A DNA stretch of 9,237 bases from DATLBY01 sp035526665 (GTDB lineage Bacteria > Acidobacteriota > Terriglobia > Bryobacterales > Bryobacteraceae): the NCBI GenBank assembly GCA_035526665.1, contig DATLBY010000303.1, positions 1 to 9,237 of the forward strand, read 5' to 3'. Below the pieces are notes generated by a model. That model was not told where the DNA came from. It saw only the letters and a program-made list of their open reading frames with translations, and made no database searches. Below are positions 6,601-9,237 of this stretch, piece by piece; within the stretch, counting starts at the first letter, position 1; the number at the start of each line of letters is the position of its first letter. The position numbers and the translations under genes were made by a program.

Positions 6601-7383
6601 TCAGCGGGGGGAGTTACTCGCGGGTGCGCTATAGCGCCGCTGCAGGCTTTCCAGTTGACGGTGCCTGCGGAATCCTGTCTTATGCAGCAAGAAGCGTAGA
6701 AGAACGCCTAGAATCGAGAGTCCATAAACGCTGCTCTGAACGAGCGAAGCCGAGGAGGCCAGCGGGAAGTATCTCGTCGGCACCGGTACCTCGGCCACCC
6801 GAAACCCCTCGTGCACGAACTGCGCCATGATTTCCTGGTCGAAGATGAAGTTGTCGGAATTCATATCCAGGTTGACTGCTTCCAGGGCTGCCCGGGTATA
6901 GGCGCGGTACCCAGTATGATATTCCGCGAGATGGAGACCGAACACTTTGTTCTCCAGGCCGGTAAGAAAGCGGTTCGCAATGAATTTCCACCAGGGCATT
7001 CCCTGCCGTACCACGTTTCCCGCCAATAGGCGGGAGCCGAGAACCACATCCGCCATCCCATCCTGGATCGGTTTGATGACTTGGGGCAGCAGCGTGGGAT
7101 CGTATTGATAATCGGGATGGACCATCACAATGATGTCCGCGCCCGCGCGAAGAGCCTCGCGGTAACAGGTCTTTTGATTGGCTCCGTAGCCGTAGTTGCG
7201 ATCGTGTACAAATAGCTCCAAACCAAGTTGGCGCGCGATTTTTACGGTCTCATCCTTGCTTCCGTCGTCCACCAGAATCACCAGGTCGACCACGTCGTGC
7301 GGCAACTCCGCATAGGTCATATGCAGGGTTTTGGCAGCGTTGTATGCCGGCATGACAACGACGACTTTCTGTGCTTGCGGCAT
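6601..7383 (-). CDS. Family 2 glycosyltransferase, polyprenyl-phosphate sugar synthase type
   Basis: A GT-A-fold glycosyltransferase of the dolichyl/polyprenyl-phosphate mannose or glucose synthase branch of family GT2. Numbering from the ATG at 7381-7383 (260 residues): KVVVVMPAYNAAKTL (6-20) opens the nucleotide-binding fold, followed by VDDGSKDET (38-46), NYGYGANQKT (63-72), MVHPDYQYDP (87-96, the metal/nucleotide-sugar site), VLGSRLL (114-120) and EYHTGYRAY (154-162). The C-terminal YGLSILGVLLRFLLHK is hydrophobic and may hold the protein at the membrane; no full multi-helix tail is present. It probably transfers a sugar from a nucleotide donor to a lipid phosphate on the cytoplasmic side, supplying the membrane proteins encoded directly downstream. 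The sugar is unknown. The frame extends to 7497 (298 residues), but the extra 38 residues are unlike the family and would overlap modC by 43 bp, so the ATG at 7383 is preferred although its SD is weak. Confidence 0.88.
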   Translation of the reverse strand: MPQAQKVVVVMPAYNAAKTLHMTYAELPHDVVDLVILVDDGSKDETVKIARQLGLELFVHDRNYGYGANQKTCYREALRAGADIIVMVHPDYQYDPTLLPQVIKPIQDGMADVVLGSRLLAGNVVRQGMPWWKFIANRFLTGLENKVFGLHLAEYHTGYRAYTRAALEAVNLDMNSDNFIFDQEIMAQFVHEGFRVAEVPVPTRYFPLASSASLVQSSVYGLSILGVLLRFLLHKTGFRRHRQLESLQRRYSAPASNSPR

Positions 7384-7427
7384 GCTCAAAGGTGCGGCGG
7401 GACCTGGCCCAGCCGAAGTTATCTTGT

Positions 7428-7433
7428 AGTATA
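7428..7433 (-). promoter_or_regulatory. Possible internal -10 box before the GT2 gene
   Basis: On the - strand, TATACT (7433 to 7428) lies in the 71-bp gap between the modC stop and the preferred GT2 ATG. A start about 7 nt downstream would leave a leader of roughly 35-40 nt. No -35 match is visible at the right distance (the hexamer 17 bp upstream reads GATCCG, overlapping the modC stop) and there is no extended TGn. It could let the glycosyltransferase cassette be expressed independently of modBC, but a single hexamer is weak evidence. Confidence 0.3.
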
Positions 7434-7454
7434 AGCCTTCCCGCGGGCCGCGGA

Positions 7455-8525
7455 TCACACGATTCTCAAGGCAGACGGTGGGATTTCCACCAGCCATTCC
7501 GCCACATGCCGATTTAAGTCGAACTGATCGCGCGGCAGCTCCACTGAGAGGCCGTTGGAGAACTCCAGGCGAGCCGAGTCCGGAGTCTCGGTGTGACGCA
7601 TCAGCCGGCTGAGCAGCTGGTTAGGTGCGGGCCGTCCATTGCGCGGGACCGCGCGCAACCGGCTAGGCGCCACAATCACGTGCACGCGATCCCCTTTGAA
7701 TCTGCCGGGGTAGTACGGTCCGGTAATATCCTGATCGTCGTAGCGCAGCATGCTCAAGTTGCGCGAAGGATCCAGACCTCTGATCTCGACGGGAAGGATA
7801 TTGTAGATCCCGAGTAAGTGAGCTACTTCCACGCTGGCGGGCTGCTCGCAGACCTTGGCCGGGGCGCCGGACTGAATGACCGCGCCGTCCTGCATGATCA
7901 GCATCTCGTCGGCAAGCTCGAAGCACTCCTCCAGGCTGTGGGTCACCAGTAGAATGGGCGTACCAAATTCAGCCCGGACCTGCCGCAGGATGGAGTAGAG
8001 CTCGGCCCGCAGCGTGGCGTCCAGGCCCCGTGCGGGCTCATCCAGCAGCAGCAGCTTAGGACCGGCCACCAGTGCTCTCGCAATGGAGCAGCGCTGCTTT
8101 TGCCCGCCGGAAAGCTCATGCGGCTTGCGGCCCGCCACCTCCGTCAGCCGGAACCGTTCCAGCATCTCCGTCACTTTCCGGTGGCGTTCCAGGCGGGGCC
8201 AGCTTTCAGCCGCAAATGCCAGATTCGACCGGAGCGTCATGTGCGGAAACAGCGCGTAGTTCTGAAATACGTAGCCGCAGTGGCGCTGCTGCGGCCGCAA
8301 ATGCACCTGCGCCGCCGCGTCAAACAGAAGTTGGTCGTCCAGCAGAATACGTCCTTCATCCGGCCGCACAAATCCCGCGATCGCATCCAGCGTCAGCGTC
8401 TTGCCCGCGCCGCTCGGCCCGAACAGGACCGTGACACTCTTCGTGGTATCGAGCTCCACGTCCAGGGTGAACCCGGTGGAGTCCCGGCCGGCAGGATAGG
8501 TTTTTCGAATGCGGGCCTGGATCAT
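7455..8525 (-). CDS. modC: Molybdate ABC transporter ATP-binding protein ModC
   Basis: Cytoplasmic ATPase subunit of the ModABC molybdate importer, 356 residues, the normal size for ModC. Walker A GPSGAGKT is at 36-43, the Q-loop VFQNYALFPHMTL at 86-98, the signature LSGGQ at 138-142, Walker B LLLLDEP at 158-164 with the D-loop GLD at 167-169, and the switch histidine in VTHS at 194-197. After about residue 240 comes a C-terminal TOBE/Mop-like region ending in WLVEIPPSALRIV, which in ModC binds oxyanion and tunes activity. All ATPase motifs look intact. The ATG at 8523-8525 overlaps the modB stop in an ATGA junction, so the two subunits are translationally coupled. A sulfate (CysA) or tungstate (WtpC/TupC) system is a possible alternative; the partner permease and the molybdopterin-related gene nearby favour molybdate. 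Confidence 0.92.
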   Translation of the reverse strand: MIQARIRKTYPAGRDSTGFTLDVELDTTKSVTVLFGPSGAGKTLTLDAIAGFVRPDEGRILLDDQLLFDAAAQVHLRPQQRHCGYVFQNYALFPHMTLRSNLAFAAESWPRLERHRKVTEMLERFRLTEVAGRKPHELSGGQKQRCSIARALVAGPKLLLLDEPARGLDATLRAELYSILRQVRAEFGTPILLVTHSLEECFELADEMLIMQDGAVIQSGAPAKVCEQPASVEVAHLLGIYNILPVEIRGLDPSRNLSMLRYDDQDITGPYYPGRFKGDRVHVIVAPSRLRAVPRNGRPAPNQLLSRLMRHTETPDSARLEFSNGLSVELPRDQFDLNRHVAEWLVEIPPSALRIV

Positions 8526-9205
8526 CGCAGCGCCTGTCGCGCTGGAAGGAACGTACTTCCCAACCGGTTGGAGAGAGCCAGAATCGCCACAGTCAAAACG
8601 GAGATGACTAACACGAGGACGCGTGCTGTCTGTCCATTCCCGGACTCTACCGCGTCATAGATCGCGACTGCGACCGTCTGTGTACGGCCGGGAATATTGC
8701 CGGCCAGCATGATGGTGACGCCGAAGTCGCCCAGCGCGCGCGCAAATGCGAGTGCGGTCGCAGCCAGGATCGACCTCCAGGCTAGAGGCAGGCTAACCCT
8801 ATAGAAAAGCTTCCATTCGGAGGCGCCCAGCGTGCGCGCCGCCCGCTCATAGGAGTGATCGACTGATTCCAGCGCGGCACGAGCCGACTTGATCAACAGG
8901 GGAGCTGAATGGAACAAAGCTGCAATGACCGCCGCCTGCCAGGTAAAAACGATCGGCACGCCGAACAGCCATTCGTAAACCCGGCCTACCAGGCTTTCGC
9001 GTCCCAGCAGCACCAACAGGTAGTATCCAAGAACGGTCGGGGGGAAGACCAGCGGAAGAGTTACGACAGCATCCAGAATCTCTTTTCCCGGGAAAGCCCG
9101 GTTCGCGAGAACGTACGCCACCGCCAGACCGGCCACGAATGCCAGTAGTGTGGAAATAGCCGCCACGCGCAGGCTCAGCCACAAAGGAAACCAATCCAAC
9201 TCCAT
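8522..9205 (-). CDS. modB: Molybdate ABC transporter permease ModB
   Basis: Inner-membrane channel subunit of the molybdate importer, 227 residues, typical for ModB, with about five or six helices. The segment VVTLPLVFPPTVLGYYLLVLLG (47-68) is characteristic of ModB permeases. The EAA loop that docks on the ATPase reads ERAARTLGASEWKLFYRVSLP (120-140), with the conserved G at 127 and LP at its end, followed by ALAFARALGDFGVTIMLAGN (151-170), also a ModB hallmark. It ends in TGA overlapping the modC start by 4 bp. The ATG at 9203-9205 has no evident SD (upstream reads TTGTGGCTTC), so translation is either leaderless or coupled to an upstream gene. The periplasmic binding protein ModA is not in the window; it most likely lies to the right, upstream of modB. 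Confidence 0.93.
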   Translation of the reverse strand: MELDWFPLWLSLRVAAISTLLAFVAGLAVAYVLANRAFPGKEILDAVVTLPLVFPPTVLGYYLLVLLGRESLVGRVYEWLFGVPIVFTWQAAVIAALFHSAPLLIKSARAALESVDHSYERAARTLGASEWKLFYRVSLPLAWRSILAATALAFARALGDFGVTIMLAGNIPGRTQTVAVAIYDAVESGNGQTARVLVLVISVLTVAILALSNRLGSTFLPARQALR

Positions 9206-9214
9206 GAAGCCACA

Positions 9215-9220
9215 ATTATA
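9215..9220 (-). promoter_or_regulatory. Perfect -10 box just upstream of modB (start possibly near-leaderless)
   Basis: On the - strand, TATAAT (9220 to 9215) sits 9 nt before the modB ATG, so a transcript starting at normal spacing would begin within a few bases of the start codon. The matching -35 position falls beyond the right edge of the window. The TAA inside the hexamer (9218 to 9216) could also be the stop codon of an upstream gene such as modA, in the frame ending T-P-V-T-R-L, in which case the -10 match is chance. Confidence 0.35.
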
Positions 9221-9237
9221 GCCGCGTCACCGGAGTG

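Noticed and set aside
7384..7497. N-terminal extension of the GT2 protein starting at 7497
   Set aside because: It would add 38 residues unlike GT2 enzymes and overlap modC by 43 bp; the ATG at 7383 places the first strand where the family expects it.
8100..8660. 186-codon + strand frame antisense to modC and modB
   Set aside because: It covers the Walker A/signature region of an intact modC on the other strand; the product has no family features.

Overview
The window looks like chromosomal DNA from a moderately high-GC (by eye), non-enteric bacterium. Acidobacteriota, perhaps a Solibacter/Bryobacter relative, is my best guess. It rests on gene content and protein style (ArgA-like GNAT with a Cys cluster, stand-alone MoeA-like molybdopterin-binding protein, paired PTPS-related membrane proteins), not on a marker gene. 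I see no tRNA, rRNA, CRISPR array, insertion sequence or phage gene.

Layout: two genes on the + strand at the left converge on a block of six genes on the - strand. Left (1-1636, +): the 3' part of a GNAT acetyltransferase related to N-acetylglutamate synthase, a 111-bp spacer with a -10 box and a strong Shine-Dalgarno sequence, a complete MoeA-like molybdopterin-binding protein, and a clear intrinsic terminator at 1607-1636 in the convergent gap. Right (9205 to 1648, transcribed leftwards): modB and modC (molybdate ABC permease and ATPase, joined by an ATGA overlap), a GT2 glycosyltransferase of the dolichyl/polyprenyl-phosphate sugar synthase type, two tandem paralogous polytopic membrane proteins with GT-C / PTPS-related / YfhO-like architecture, and a YihY/BrkB-family membrane protein. 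Spacings are tight (-4, about 71, 7, overlapping, 25 bp), so the last four genes, and possibly all six, form one operon.

How they fit together: ModBC with an unseen ModA (probably just beyond the right edge) would import molybdate, and the MoeA-like protein at the other end belongs to the molybdenum cofactor sphere. Between them lies what I read as an envelope-modification cassette. The GT2 enzyme would load a sugar onto a polyprenyl phosphate at the cytoplasmic face, and one or both GT-C-like proteins would transfer it to an acceptor outside the membrane. The BrkB protein has an unknown membrane role. The sugar, the acceptor and the BrkB role are inference.

The most noteworthy points are the tandem GT-C-like pair with shared SIE, RD and YGEGPH motifs, and a likely non-canonical CTG start for the second one that restores its first membrane helix. 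I did not find a convincing entirely new system; the GT2/GT-C/GT-C/BrkB cassette is the best candidate.
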